Positions 9,147 through 17,723 are shown, numbered from the stretch's first letter. The stretch is 64,000 nucleotides of DNA from an uncultured Desulfovibrio sp. (GCF_944324505.1 NZ_CALUWO010000008.1:21389-85388); one strand, 5' to 3'. The notes: generated by a model not told the origin, from the letters alone. Numbers and translations are program-made.

Positions 9147-10010
9147 ATGACCAGCCAGATCAAGACCGTCCTGCTGCTGGGCCTGCTTTCCGGCGTCATC
9201 ATTGTGCTGGGTGGCCTGGCCGGCGGCAGAACGGGCATCATCATTGCCCTTATCCTCGCCCTGCTCATGAACGTGGGCAGCTACTGGTTTTCGGATTCCA
9301 TTGTGCTGCGCATGTACAATGCCCGTGAACTGCGCCCCGAAGAGGCCCCCTATCTGCATACCATGGTGGAAGAGCTGGCGCGCAATGCCGGCATTCCCAA
9401 GCCCCGCGTCTGCATCATTCCCGAAGAGGCGCCCAATGCCTTTGCCACGGGCCGTAATCCGGAACATGCCGTTGTGGCCGTGACCGAGGGTATCATGCGC
9501 CTGCTTTCGCCCGAGGAACTGCGCGGCGTCCTTGCCCATGAGGTGGGCCATATCCTCAACCGCGACATCCTCATCCAGACCATTGCCGGCGTCATGGGGT
9601 CTGTCATCGTTTCGCTGGCCAATATCCTGCAATTCACCGCCATCTTCGGCGGCAACCGCGATGAAGAGGGCGGCAGCAATCCCGTGGCCACCTTTGCCCT
9701 GGCCCTGCTGGCGCCTGTGGCGGCCAGCCTCATCCAGATGGCCATTTCCCGCTCGCGCGAGTATCTGGCCGATGAAACCGGTGCCCGCCTCTGCGGGCAG
9801 CCCCTGGCCCTGGCCGGCGCGCTCTACCAGCTGGGGCGTGCCAGCGGGCAGATTCCCATGCGGCACGGCAATCCCAGCACGGCAGAGATGTTCATCGTCA
9901 ATCCCTTCTTCGGGAGCGGCATGGAGCGCCTGTTCAGCACGCATCCGCCCCTGGAGGATCGTATCCAGCGCTTGCAGGAACTGAGCCGTACCGGACAGTA
10001 CAACAACTGA
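9147..10010 (+). CDS. htpX: HtpX family membrane zinc metalloprotease
   Basis: HtpX degrades misfolded or damaged inner-membrane proteins from the cytoplasmic side. The 287 residues match the family length. Two hydrophobic helices open the protein (roughly 7-25 and 29-47). The zinc motif HEVGH is at 131-135, and a second hydrophobic pair follows at about 147-200. A later acidic segment (SREYLADETGA) would supply the third zinc ligand. AAAGGAG lies seven bases upstream of the ATG. A good promoter precedes it, and a lipoprotein gene follows after 30 bp, possibly co-transcribed. Confidence 0.95.
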   Translation: MTSQIKTVLLLGLLSGVIIVLGGLAGGRTGIIIALILALLMNVGSYWFSDSIVLRMYNARELRPEEAPYLHTMVEELARNAGIPKPRVCIIPEEAPNAFATGRNPEHAVVAVTEGIMRLLSPEELRGVLAHEVGHILNRDILIQTIAGVMGSVIVSLANILQFTAIFGGNRDEEGGSNPVATFALALLAPVAASLIQMAISRSREYLADETGARLCGQPLALAGALYQLGRASGQIPMRHGNPSTAEMFIVNPFFGSGMERLFSTHPPLEDRIQRLQELSRTGQYNN

Positions 10011-10040
10011 TGCCGCGTGTGTGGAGGAGGCTCTGCCATC

Positions 10041-10442
10041 ATGATCCGTCCGCTTTTCCTGCTGCCCCTGCTCTGTGTGCTGCTTGCGGCCTGTGCCGCC
10101 AAGGAGGGTGTTCCTCAAAAGGACGCCCCGCTTCCCCAGAACTGCACCACGGCCTATACCTATGCGCCGGGCAATTACATCATTGATATTGCCAGCGATG
10201 CCGAGGTGGTGCTGGACCCGCTCATGCACGACTTTCCGCTGTTCTGCGAGGCCCGGGCAGCCCGGCGCCATGTGGATGCCGAAGTGGCCGCCCACCGCCT
10301 GCCCCGCGGGGACTGGCGCATCTATGTGGTGGGAGGGGACTTTGCCGACCTGGCAGAACCGGCCGGCGACGGTACCTTTGTGCTGCGGCGCATGGCTCCC
10401 CTGGTGGACTGGGTCAATGAAAACCCGGCCGCGCTGCCCTAG
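10041..10442 (+). CDS. Small predicted lipoprotein of unknown function
   Basis: A 133-residue protein with a lipoprotein signal: a hydrophobic stretch from residue 5 ending in LLAAC, so Cys18 would be lipidated. The residue after Cys is Ala, which favours the outer membrane. GGAGGAGG lies 10 bases upstream of this ATG; an ATG at 10017 would add eight residues before the signal and is less likely. The mature part has two cysteines (near 35 and 72) that could form a disulfide, and no domain I recognise. It lies 30 bp after htpX. A tandem hexamer repeat starts five bases after the stop. Confidence 0.75.
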   Translation: MIRPLFLLPLLCVLLAACAAKEGVPQKDAPLPQNCTTAYTYAPGNYIIDIASDAEVVLDPLMHDFPLFCEARAARRHVDAEVAAHRLPRGDWRIYVVGGDFADLAEPAGDGTFVLRRMAPLVDWVNENPAALP

Positions 10443-10446
10443 GCCC

Positions 10447-10476
10447 GTGCCAGTGCCTGTGCCAGTGCCTGTGCCG
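10447..10476 (+). repeat. Tandem hexamer repeat after the lipoprotein stop
   Basis: Five consecutive hexamers of the form GTGCC(A/T/G), in the order A, T, A, T, G, that is 2.5 copies of a 12-base unit. It begins just outside the coding region. Confidence 0.85.
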
Positions 10477-10677
10477 GTCCCATGCTGGTGCAGAAACGCC
10501 TCGGGACAGGGCAGACGCGCCCGTCGTCCGCATCCCGCACACGCCTCCGGCAAGGTGCGCCCTGACGCAAAAGCGGCGCACAGCCATGGACCGGAGGCTT
10601 GAGGGGGTATCCCCCGCGGGGCGAATGGCCGTGTGGGCGCAGGCCGCAGTGCCATTGTTCTGCCAGTTTCATGCCAT

Positions 10678-10708
10678 AAAAAAGGCCCGCCGTATGGCGG
10701 GCTTTTTT
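10678..10708. terminator. Bidirectional terminator between the lipoprotein and AEC carrier genes
   Basis: A six-A run, the stem GCCCGCC/GGCGGGC with a GTAT loop, then a six-T run, so it works on either strand. It lies 30 bp beyond the end of the minus-strand carrier gene. Confidence 0.9.
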
Positions 10709-10737
10709 GGTAGTGTTCTGTTGCCGGAAAAACGGAC

Positions 10738-11715
10738 CTACAGGCAGCCCTGTCCCTGCAATATCCAGATGATGGCCGTGAGCGTCAGCATGCTGATGCC
10801 GTTGGAAAGCACCACTGTCAGGGCCGACTCTTCGGGAACCGCGGTATAAATCTGGGCCAGCACCGAGGCCATGAGGGCCGTGCCGGTACCGCTGGTGAGC
10901 ACTGCCACGCCCAGCCAGAGCGGATCCACCGACAGGGCGCTCATGATCAGCCAGCAGATGAGGGGGCAGACCAGCAGCTTGCAGCTCACAAGCCAGGACT
11001 GCCACAGCAGAGCATGCCCTCTGCCCCGGCTCAGGGCCAGGCGCAGCTTTTCTCCCAGGTCCAGCCCCAGGGCCACCAGCATGCACGGGGCCGCCGTAAA
11101 GCCCACCAGGGAGCAGGCCCTGTCCAGAGGCTGCCACAGGCCCAGACCGCTCAGCGCAAGCACCAGGCCGCCGACCGTGGACAGCAGGATGGGATTGCCC
11201 AGAATGAGGGTGCGCAGCAGTGCCCAGGTATGTCCCGACCTGTCGCTGGCGCTGACGGCATTGACCCGCAGGTCAAAGCGCACCTGGGCCATGATGACGA
11301 CCACATTGGGCGTCAGCGTCATGAGGCCCGCCACCACCAGCGCTTCCGTATTGCCGGGCAGCAGGCTTTCCACAATGGGCAGGCCCACAAAGGCCGTATT
11401 GCTGGCACTGCACCCCAGGGCCGAAGTCACCGCGGGGCAGATACCGCGCCGGCAGAACAGGCGGTCGCTCACATATCCCAGCACATAGCAGATCACGGGC
11501 GCTCCCACGGCGCCGATCCAGAAGCCGGCATGATTCAGCGTGCCGCGGTCGGCCTGGGCCATCACATGGAGCAGCAGCAGGGGCAGCGCCAGCTTGAGCA
11601 CATACAGCCCCAGGATGCCGCCCGTCTGGTCGGGCAGGATGTCCCTGGCCCGCAGCAGCACGCCAAAACCAATGATCAGAAAGACCGGAAAAACCGCAAA
11701 AAATGCCGTAAGCAT
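10738..11715 (-). CDS. AEC (auxin efflux carrier) family transporter
   Basis: A 325-residue integral membrane protein with about ten hydrophobic helices in two halves, the layout of the AEC family. Members export or exchange organic acids such as malate or malonate; the auxin name comes from plant homologues. The conserved NTAFVGLPI stretch follows the fourth helix. The start at 11715 is preceded by GGAGG eight bases upstream; the ATG at 11721 is too close to that site. The gene is monocistronic between its own terminator and that of htpG. Substrate cannot be read from sequence. Confidence 0.85.
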   Translation of the reverse strand: MLTAFFAVFPVFLIIGFGVLLRARDILPDQTGGILGLYVLKLALPLLLLHVMAQADRGTLNHAGFWIGAVGAPVICYVLGYVSDRLFCRRGICPAVTSALGCSASNTAFVGLPIVESLLPGNTEALVVAGLMTLTPNVVVIMAQVRFDLRVNAVSASDRSGHTWALLRTLILGNPILLSTVGGLVLALSGLGLWQPLDRACSLVGFTAAPCMLVALGLDLGEKLRLALSRGRGHALLWQSWLVSCKLLVCPLICWLIMSALSVDPLWLGVAVLTSGTGTALMASVLAQIYTAVPEESALTVVLSNGISMLTLTAIIWILQGQGCL

Positions 11716-11788
11716 TACCATATCCTCCAGACGAGGCACTTTGCCCGCAAGCCTGCCGCTTGTCCAGAAAAAGCCGCCCCCAGGCGGC

Positions 11789-11827
11789 AAAAAGGCGCCG
11801 CCGCATTCCGGGGAATGCGACGGCGCC
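11789..11827 (-). terminator. Rho-independent terminator for htpG
   Basis: A 16-bp stem with one mismatch (11794-11827), followed on the minus strand by TTTTT, 53 bp past the htpG stop. Confidence 0.85.
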
Positions 11828-11879
11828 GGACAGGCCGGAAACGGGCAAAGCCGGGCAGACGGGCTGCCGGGCACGCCCC

Positions 11880-13805
11880 TTACAGCTGTTTTACCTCGCC
11901 ATACCAGGCCGCGGCCTGTTCCAGCAGCGCATTGCTGCGGGCCGCCAGCGCCTGCGGATCCTTGAGATAGCCGTCCTGGAGCAGGCAGGCATCAAACAGA
12001 CATTCCACCATGCTGGTGAGGGTCTTGTCCTGGGCATCGGCCTTGAACATCTTGAGCAGGCTGCGCAGCAGCGGATGATCGCGGTTCACTTCCAGCGCCT
12101 TGACGGGCAGGGAATCGTCCTTCTGCATGACGCGCAGGAACTTTTCCATGCTGGATGTCATGCTGCCGTCGGGCGAAACCAGTACGGCCGGGCTTTCGGA
12201 CAGGCGGTGGGAAACGCGCACGTCCGTCACGCGATCGCCGAGAATTTCCTTCATGCGGGCCAGCAGGCTGTCAAAGCTGGCGCTGTCGTCCCCGGAAAGC
12301 GGCGCCACGGCGGGCCGGTCGGCATCGGCCTTGTCGGCAAAGGCGTCCAGGGCATCATCGGCGGCATTTTCCGCGGCCTTGAATTCCCAGTCCTTGTAGC
12401 TGTGCAGCCCTTCCATCACAAATTCATCCACCGGCTCGTAGAGGAAGAGCACCTCGATGCCCTTCCGGCGGAAGCGTTCCAGATGGGGGCTGAGGCGGGC
12501 GGCCTCACGATTGGGTGCCGTCACGTACCAGATGGTCTTCTGCCCTTCCGGAGCACGGCTCATATACTCATCCAGGCTGGACAGACCGGCGGCATCCTCA
12601 TGGAAGGAGGTATTGAAGCGCAGCAGGGCGGAGATGCGTTCCCTGTTGGGGAAGTCCTGATAGCCCAGCTTGAAGACCCGGCTGTGCAGTTTCCAGAATG
12701 CGGCGTACTTTTCCGCATCTTCGGCAGCCATCTTTTCCAGATGTCCCAGCATCTGCTTGACGATGGTCTGGCGAATCTTGCGCAGCACCACATTTTCCTG
12801 AAGGGTTTCGCGCGAGATATTGAGGGGCAGGTCTTCCGTATCCACCACACCCTTGAGGAAGGCCAGATATTCGGGCAGCAGCTCCTTGTTGCGGTGCTGG
12901 ATGAGCACGCGGCGGCTGTACAGGTCCAGCCCCCAGTAATCGCGCTCCATGCCGAAGACATCCTGCGCACTGTCGGGGATGTAGAGCAGGGCATTGAACT
13001 GCACGGGCGCGTCCACCGCAATGTGCAGCACATCCAGCGGCGCCTTGCTGTCATAGGTCAGATGCGTGTAGAAGGCATTGTACTGCTCGCGCGTCACCGA
13101 GGTCTTGGGTTCGCGCCAGAGGGCGGGCTGGGTATTGACGCGGTCCTCGCCCACAAAGATGGGGAAGGGCACAAAGGCCGAGTGGGACCGGATGACCGAC
13201 TCCACCCGGAACTTTTCCGCAAATTCCTTGGCATCTTCCTTGAGGTGCACCACAATGCGCGTGCCGCGCTGCAAATCGCCGGCATCGCAGGGAGCCACGG
13301 TATAGGTGCCCAGGCCGTCACTGGTCCAGACATGGGCCTGCACATCATCGCCATAGGCAGGGACGGAGGTCACCTCCACCTTGTCGGCCACCATGAACAC
13401 CGAATAGAAGCCCACGCCGAAGCGCCCGATGATATTGGACGCATCGTGGCTGCCGCCTTGGGCGGCCTGCGCATCCAGCTCGGCCAGGAAGGCTTCGGAA
13501 CCGGAACGGGCAATGGTGCCCAGGTTTTCGGCCAGCTCGCCTGCCGTCATGCCCAGCCCGCTGTCCGTGATGGTGAGGGTACGGGCGTTTTCATCAAGGG
13601 TTATATGAATCTCCAGCGGCAGGGAAACACGGGGCGCCTCGCCGCGGCTTTCGCGGAAGCGCAGCTTGTCCAGCGCATCGGACGCATTGGAAATGAGTTC
13701 ACGCAGAAAGATTTCGCGATTGGTATAGAGAGAATTGGTGAGAATGCGCAGAACCTTGCGCACCTCAGCCTTGAACTGCTGTTCCTGAACACTGTTTTCG
13801 GCCAT
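11880..13805 (-). CDS. htpG: HSP90-family molecular chaperone HtpG
   Basis: HtpG is the cytoplasmic bacterial Hsp90, an ATP-dependent dimeric chaperone. The 641 residues match the usual length. The N-terminal ATPase domain shows ELISNASDALDKLR, DSGLGM, the lid segment SGSEAFL and the glycine-rich GRFGVGFYS loop. The middle-domain catalytic-loop Arg lies in LPLNISRETLQEN. The start at 13805 is preceded by AGGAGG with good spacing; an in-frame ATG further upstream has no ribosome site. The gene diverges from cydAB. Confidence 0.97.
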   Translation of the reverse strand: MAENSVQEQQFKAEVRKVLRILTNSLYTNREIFLRELISNASDALDKLRFRESRGEAPRVSLPLEIHITLDENARTLTITDSGLGMTAGELAENLGTIARSGSEAFLAELDAQAAQGGSHDASNIIGRFGVGFYSVFMVADKVEVTSVPAYGDDVQAHVWTSDGLGTYTVAPCDAGDLQRGTRIVVHLKEDAKEFAEKFRVESVIRSHSAFVPFPIFVGEDRVNTQPALWREPKTSVTREQYNAFYTHLTYDSKAPLDVLHIAVDAPVQFNALLYIPDSAQDVFGMERDYWGLDLYSRRVLIQHRNKELLPEYLAFLKGVVDTEDLPLNISRETLQENVVLRKIRQTIVKQMLGHLEKMAAEDAEKYAAFWKLHSRVFKLGYQDFPNRERISALLRFNTSFHEDAAGLSSLDEYMSRAPEGQKTIWYVTAPNREAARLSPHLERFRRKGIEVLFLYEPVDEFVMEGLHSYKDWEFKAAENAADDALDAFADKADADRPAVAPLSGDDSASFDSLLARMKEILGDRVTDVRVSHRLSESPAVLVSPDGSMTSSMEKFLRVMQKDDSLPVKALEVNRDHPLLRSLLKMFKADAQDKTLTSMVECLFDACLLQDGYLKDPQALAARSNALLEQAAAWYGEVKQL

Positions 13806-13833
13806 AATGCCGCCTCCTAACGGGAATATCTGC

Positions 13834-13861
13834 AAAATAAGACCCCTGTGCCGTTCGTCAA
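13834..13861 (-). promoter_or_regulatory. Candidate promoter for htpG
   Basis: On the minus strand TTGACG, a 16-bp spacer and TATTTT lie about 30 bp upstream of the htpG start. No CIRCE-type inverted repeat was seen. Confidence 0.45.
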
Positions 13862-13927
13862 GACGGCCCAGCACCGGCTGCCCTCTGGCGGACGGCGGGC
13901 GGGCAGGCGCACTATCAGGATTTACTC

Positions 13928-13956
13928 TTGATTTATCCCCCCGTGCGGGATACTAG
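13928..13956 (+). promoter_or_regulatory. Candidate promoter for cydAB
   Basis: TTGATT, a 17-bp spacer and TACTAG, 65 bp upstream of cydA. The -10 box is weak, so a regulator may be needed. Confidence 0.4.
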
Positions 13957-13961
13957 GGAAC

Positions 13962-13978
13962 GGCAACACGGTGTTGCC
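13962..13978 (+). promoter_or_regulatory. Perfect inverted repeat in the cydAB leader
   Basis: GGCAACAC and GTGTTGCC are exact reverse complements separated by one base, six bases after the candidate -10 box. Operator or short RNA hairpin are both possible. A second imperfect C/G-rich inverted repeat follows at about 13980-14001. Confidence 0.5.
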
Positions 13979-14020
13979 ATCCCCGGAACATCCCGGGGGA
14001 ACCATCGGGAGGACGGCTGT

Positions 14021-15328
14021 ATGGATGACGTTATACTGCTTTCACGGCTGCAATTTGCAGTGGCCGTATTTTTTCACTTCATCTTTGTACCGCTGACACT
14101 GGGGCTTTCGCTGCTTATTGCCCTCATGGAAACGCGGTATGTCAAAACCGGTGACGAAGTCTGGCGCAGGCATGCCAAGTTCTGGGGCAAACTCTTCATC
14201 ATCAACTTTACCCTTGGTGTGGTGACGGGCATCACCCTCGAATTCCAGTTCGGTACCAACTGGTCCCGCTATTCGGAATATGTGGGCGACATCTTCGGCG
14301 CGCTGCTGGCCATCGAGGCCACGGTGGCCTTTTTCCTGGAATCCACCTTCCTGGCTGTCTGGCATTTCGGCTGGAACCGTGTGGGCAAGAAGCTGCATCT
14401 GCTGAGCATCTGGCTGGTGGTCATTGCCGGCAATGTTTCCGCCCTGTGGATCATCCTGGCCAACGGCTTCATGCAGAATCCGCTGGGCTATGTCATTCAG
14501 AACGGCCGCGCGGAACTGGTCGATTTCATGGCCGTCGTCACCAATCCCTATGCCTGGGGCATGTTTGCCCACACCATCATTTCGGCCTGGCTGCTTTCCG
14601 GCTTCTTTGTTCTGGGGGTTTCCGCCTGGCACATGCTGCGCGGAAGCCATAAGGACTTTTTCCGCCGCTCCTTCCGCATGGCGGCGCCCTTCACCCTGAT
14701 CATGGCCATTCTGCTGGGCGCCAGCGGCGACCTGCAGGGCAAGACCGTGGCCCAGCTCCAGCCGGCCAAGCTGGCGGCCATGGAATCGCACTGGGAAACC
14801 ACCAGCAATGCTCCCTTCTACATGCTGGTGCTCCCCGATGAGGAAAACGAAACCAACAGCGTGGAAGCCATCGGCATTCCCGGCCTCATGAGCTGGATCG
14901 CCTATGGCGACAGCGCCGCCGAAGTAAAGGGCCTCAAGGACTTCCCCAAGGAAGACCGCCCGCCGGTCACGCCGGTGTTCTGGGGCTTCCGGATCATGGT
15001 GGGCCTGGGGGCGCTCTTCCTGCTGCTGGCCGCCGCGGCCACCTGGCAGCGCAAGCGCGAGCAGCCCTGTTCCGGCCTCATGAAGGCCCTGGTCTGGACC
15101 ATTCCCCTGCCCTATTTCAGCATTGCCTTTGGCTGGCTGGTGGCAGAAATGGGACGCCAGCCCTGGATCGTCTATAATCTCATGCGCACCGATGCCGCGG
15201 TCTCGCCTGTGCCGGCCGACAATGTGCTCTTTTCCCTGGTCGGCTTCATCGCGGTCTACACCCTGCTGGGGCTGATCGACATCTGGCTGCTGCGCAAGTA
15301 TGCCTGCAAGGGTCCCGAGGAGGTCTAA
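14021..15328 (+). CDS. cydA: Cytochrome bd ubiquinol oxidase subunit I
   Basis: CydA carries the haems of cytochrome bd, which reduces O2 with quinol electrons in the inner membrane. In anaerobic sulfate reducers it serves O2 defence. The 435 residues include His19 in VFFHF (a haem ligand in the family), FLESTF, the ANGFMQNPLGY segment and GRQPW. The Q-loop between helices is short, which gives a length below that of E. coli CydA. The ATG at 14021 is preceded by GGGAGG nine bases upstream; the frame is open from 13928 but lacks a site there. cydB follows after three bases. Confidence 0.96.
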   Translation: MDDVILLSRLQFAVAVFFHFIFVPLTLGLSLLIALMETRYVKTGDEVWRRHAKFWGKLFIINFTLGVVTGITLEFQFGTNWSRYSEYVGDIFGALLAIEATVAFFLESTFLAVWHFGWNRVGKKLHLLSIWLVVIAGNVSALWIILANGFMQNPLGYVIQNGRAELVDFMAVVTNPYAWGMFAHTIISAWLLSGFFVLGVSAWHMLRGSHKDFFRRSFRMAAPFTLIMAILLGASGDLQGKTVAQLQPAKLAAMESHWETTSNAPFYMLVLPDEENETNSVEAIGIPGLMSWIAYGDSAAEVKGLKDFPKEDRPPVTPVFWGFRIMVGLGALFLLLAAAATWQRKREQPCSGLMKALVWTIPLPYFSIAFGWLVAEMGRQPWIVYNLMRTDAAVSPVPADNVLFSLVGFIAVYTLLGLIDIWLLRKYACKGPEEV

Positions 15329-15331
15329 GCC

Positions 15332-16366
15332 ATGCTGGAAACGCTGCAAATCACCTGGTTCATCCTCTGGGCGCTGCTCTGGGCCGTCTATTTCGTGCTG
15401 GACGGCTTTGACCTTGGCCTTGGCGCGCTGCTGCCCTTTCTGGGCAACAACGAGGAAAACCGCCGCATCATGTACAATGCTGCCGGTCCCTTCTGGGACG
15501 GCAACGAGGTCTGGCTCATTTCCGCCGGCGGCGTGACCTTTGCCGCCTTCCCCACGGTCTACGCCACCATGTTCAGCGCCCTGTACGCGCCGCTGCTGCT
15601 GCTGCTCTTTGCCCTCATCTTCCGCGCCGTTTCCTTCGAGTTTCGCGGCAAGGTGGAAAGCCGCGCCTGGCGCGCCCTGTGGGATGTGGTGCACTTTGTG
15701 TCCAACCTTGTGCCCTGCGTGCTGCTGGGCGTGGCCTTTGCCAATCTGTTCATGGGCATTCCCGTGGATGCGGAAGGCGTCTACCACGGCAGCCTGCTGT
15801 CCCTGCTGAACCTGTACGGCCTGGCCGGCGGCATCTTCTTCCTTGTCATGTTCCTGCTGCATGGTGCGCTCTGGCTGGCCATCAAGAGCGAAGGTGCCCT
15901 CCAGCTGCGGGCCGTGGCCGCTGCCACCCTGCTCTGGCCCATTATGCTGGTGCTGCTCCTGGTCTTCCTGGGACTCACCTGGAAGTACACCCGCCTCTTT
16001 GACAACTATCTGGCCCATCCGCTGCTCTTCATCCTGCCCCTTGTGGCCCTGGTGGGCCTCATCGGCGCACGTGTGCTGCTCTCTGCCGGCAAGCTCTGGC
16101 TGGCCTGGGGCAGCAGCGCCCTCTTCATTGTGGGGGTCACCTTCTTTGGCGTGAGCGGCATGTTCCCCGGCATGATCATCTCCTCCCTGGATCCGGCGGC
16201 CACCCTCACGGCCTATAATGCCTCGTCCACCGAGCTGACGCTCACCATCATGCTGGGTGTGGCCCTGGTCATGGTACCCATTGTGCTCATCTACCAGATC
16301 TGGACCTACCATCTCTTCCGGCATCCGGTGACGGGCGAGGACCTCAAGGACGAACACGCCTACTAG
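15332..16366 (+). CDS. cydB: Cytochrome bd ubiquinol oxidase subunit II
   Basis: CydB is the partner membrane subunit of cytochrome bd. The 344 residues form about nine hydrophobic helices. The family signatures DGFDLG near residue 26, and GPFWDGNEVWL near residue 54, are present. GAGGAGG ends about seven bases before the ATG and overlaps the end of cydA, so the two are translationally linked. No cydX-like small ORF or cydDC exporter is next to them. A strong terminator closes the operon. Confidence 0.96.
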   Translation: MLETLQITWFILWALLWAVYFVLDGFDLGLGALLPFLGNNEENRRIMYNAAGPFWDGNEVWLISAGGVTFAAFPTVYATMFSALYAPLLLLLFALIFRAVSFEFRGKVESRAWRALWDVVHFVSNLVPCVLLGVAFANLFMGIPVDAEGVYHGSLLSLLNLYGLAGGIFFLVMFLLHGALWLAIKSEGALQLRAVAAATLLWPIMLVLLLVFLGLTWKYTRLFDNYLAHPLLFILPLVALVGLIGARVLLSAGKLWLAWGSSALFIVGVTFFGVSGMFPGMIISSLDPAATLTAYNASSTELTLTIMLGVALVMVPIVLIYQIWTYHLFRHPVTGEDLKDEHAY

Positions 16367-16390
16367 GCTTCTCTCCCCGAAAAAACAGCA

Positions 16391-16422
16391 GCGCCCCGTT
16401 CCCTGGAACGGGGCGCTTTTTT
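16391..16422 (+). terminator. Rho-independent terminator for cydAB
   Basis: A perfect 12-bp stem (GCGCCCCGTTCC and its complement) with a 2-base gap, followed by six T. An A-run on the other side may make it bidirectional. Confidence 0.92.
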
Positions 16423-16723
16423 GCGCCTGCGTCAGAATGCGCCTGCGTCCAGGATACGGCGCCTCCCGTCCCACGCCTGTTCGAAAAAGACAGCCGAAAA
16501 GAGGGGCGCGCCTTCCCTGCCCCGGCCCGGGCACAGACCAGACGACGCCGCCCTGCCCCATCCCGTTCCCTTGACAGGGCCGCTCCCCAAGGCCCCTTCC
16601 AAGCCGGTTCCGGCAACCAGCCCGAAACACCGGCAGGCCCGCGGCAGACAGCCCGGCCGTGCGGCACACCGCGCTTCACCGCTATTCTGCCGGCAGCCTT
16701 TGCCAGATGGTACGCAACGGCAC
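16423..16723. other. Intergenic stretch with no gene found
   Basis: About 300 GC-rich bases between the cydAB terminator and the terminator of the convergent Skp-like gene. I see no convincing ribosome site, RNA gene or repeat. Confidence 0.6.
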
Positions 16724-16757
16724 AAAAAAAGGGACCCCGCCATCATGGCAGGGTCCC
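16724..16757 (-). terminator. Rho-independent terminator for the Skp-like gene
   Basis: GGGACCCCGCCA pairs with TGGCAGGGTCCC with one mismatch, followed on the minus strand by seven T. Confidence 0.88.
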
Positions 16758-16780
16758 CGGAATACGCCAGGCAGCGCGCC

Positions 16781-17407
16781 TTACTTGGCGTCGCCCGTGC
16801 CGTCAGCGCCGGACGCCGGCGCAGCGGCGGGAGCCGCATCGGCCTTGGGTTCCGCAGCGGCAGGCGCCGCGCTTTCCTCTGCGGCGGGCGCGGGCACGGC
16901 AGCAGGGGTAGCGGCCTTGTCGCCCACGGGCACAAAGGTGATCTTCTGGCTGTTCATGGCCTCGATGACGCCATTGGTCACATCCAGCTTGGCATCAAAG
17001 GACGCCATGGTCTCGGCGGACATGATCACGTCATAGCCCTGGGCCTTGCGGAATTCGTCCATGGTGCGCTGCACCACATTCTGCAACTGGCTCAGCACGT
17101 TCTGCTGTTCGGCGCCCATGCGCTGCTGGGCGGCCATGTACACGGTCTGCAACTGCTGCTGCAAGGCCTGATTTTCGCGATCCTTTTCCAGTTTGGCCTG
17201 AATATCGTCCAGCTGTTTCTGAATGTCGGCCTGAATGCCTTCCAGAAACTTGATGCCGGCCTTGCCGGGTTCACTGTCACGCATGACGCGCACAACATCC
17301 ACAACGGCGATACGGGGACCGGAAGCGGTCTTGTTCTCTCCCTGCTGGCAGGCCGCGCACAGCAGGCTCAGCAGCAACAGAGAAACCGCAAGAAGGCGGA
17401 TACGCAT
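16781..17407 (-). CDS. OmpH/Skp-like periplasmic chaperone, predicted lipoprotein
   Basis: A 208-residue protein. Residues ~34-155 resemble Skp/OmpH: a short beta segment (RIAVVDVVRVM) followed by a long Gln/Glu/Lys-rich helix with heptad character (about 60-120), which in Skp forms the tentacles that hold unfolded outer-membrane proteins. Unlike classical Skp, the N-terminus ends in a lipobox, LLCAAC, so Cys20 would be lipidated; Gln follows, which favours the outer membrane. The last ~50 residues are an Ala/Pro/Glu-rich tail. GAGGAG precedes the ATG. It is a single gene, not next to bamA or lpxD as skp often is. Confidence 0.8.
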   Translation of the reverse strand: MRIRLLAVSLLLLSLLCAACQQGENKTASGPRIAVVDVVRVMRDSEPGKAGIKFLEGIQADIQKQLDDIQAKLEKDRENQALQQQLQTVYMAAQQRMGAEQQNVLSQLQNVVQRTMDEFRKAQGYDVIMSAETMASFDAKLDVTNGVIEAMNSQKITFVPVGDKAATPAAVPAPAAEESAAPAAAEPKADAAPAAAPASGADGTGDAK

Positions 17408-17463
17408 AGGGGTTTACTCCTCGCGTCGGGACAGCGCCCGACGACTGTTTTTTTCGTGCAGGC

Positions 17464-17492
17464 ATGCTACGTGTTTTCCAGGCGCTTCTCAA
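17464..17492 (-). promoter_or_regulatory. Candidate promoter for the Skp-like lipoprotein gene
   Basis: On the minus strand TTGAGA, a 17-bp spacer and TAGCAT, about 57 bp upstream of the start. Confidence 0.45.
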
Positions 17493-17539
17493 GGGCTTTT
17501 TCAGGACTGCCGCCTCTCCGGCCGGCTGGCCGCGCGCCA

Positions 17540-17568
17540 TTGACCCATACTGCCGGGCAGGATAGGGT
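17540..17568 (+). promoter_or_regulatory. Candidate promoter for the SulP gene
   Basis: TTGACC, a 17-bp spacer and TAGGGT. It would give a leader of about 150 bases that contains the two direct repeats at 17586 and 17664. Confidence 0.4.
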
Positions 17569-17585
17569 AGACCTTCTCCGAGCCA

Positions 17586-17602
17586 GACATGGCAGGTGGC
17601 AT
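17586..17602 (+). repeat. Direct repeat, copy 1, SulP leader
   Basis: GACATGGCAGGTGGCAT. It matches 15 of 17 bases of a second copy at 17664, 78 bp away in the same orientation. Possible regulator site or RNA element. Confidence 0.6.
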
Positions 17603-17663
17603 AGGGGCATCTCCCCGTCTCCCCGGAGGATATTCCTGCCGCGTGCAGACATCCCCTGGGCAA

Positions 17664-17680
17664 GACACGGCAGGTCGCAT
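17664..17680 (+). repeat. Direct repeat, copy 2, SulP leader
   Basis: GACACGGCAGGTCGCAT, the partner of the copy at 17586, about 45 bp upstream of the SulP start. Confidence 0.6.
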
Positions 17681-17723
17681 CCGGACGTTTCCGGCTTATC
17701 CACGCATCCACACGGGGCACGCC

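Noticed and set aside
10443..10677. Short coding gene after the lipoprotein
   Set aside because: The open frames here are shadows; the region is a repeat followed by GC-rich spacer.
14042..16669. 875-codon minus-strand frame
   Set aside because: Antisense to cydAB. No recognisable sequence, and it runs through the cydAB terminator.
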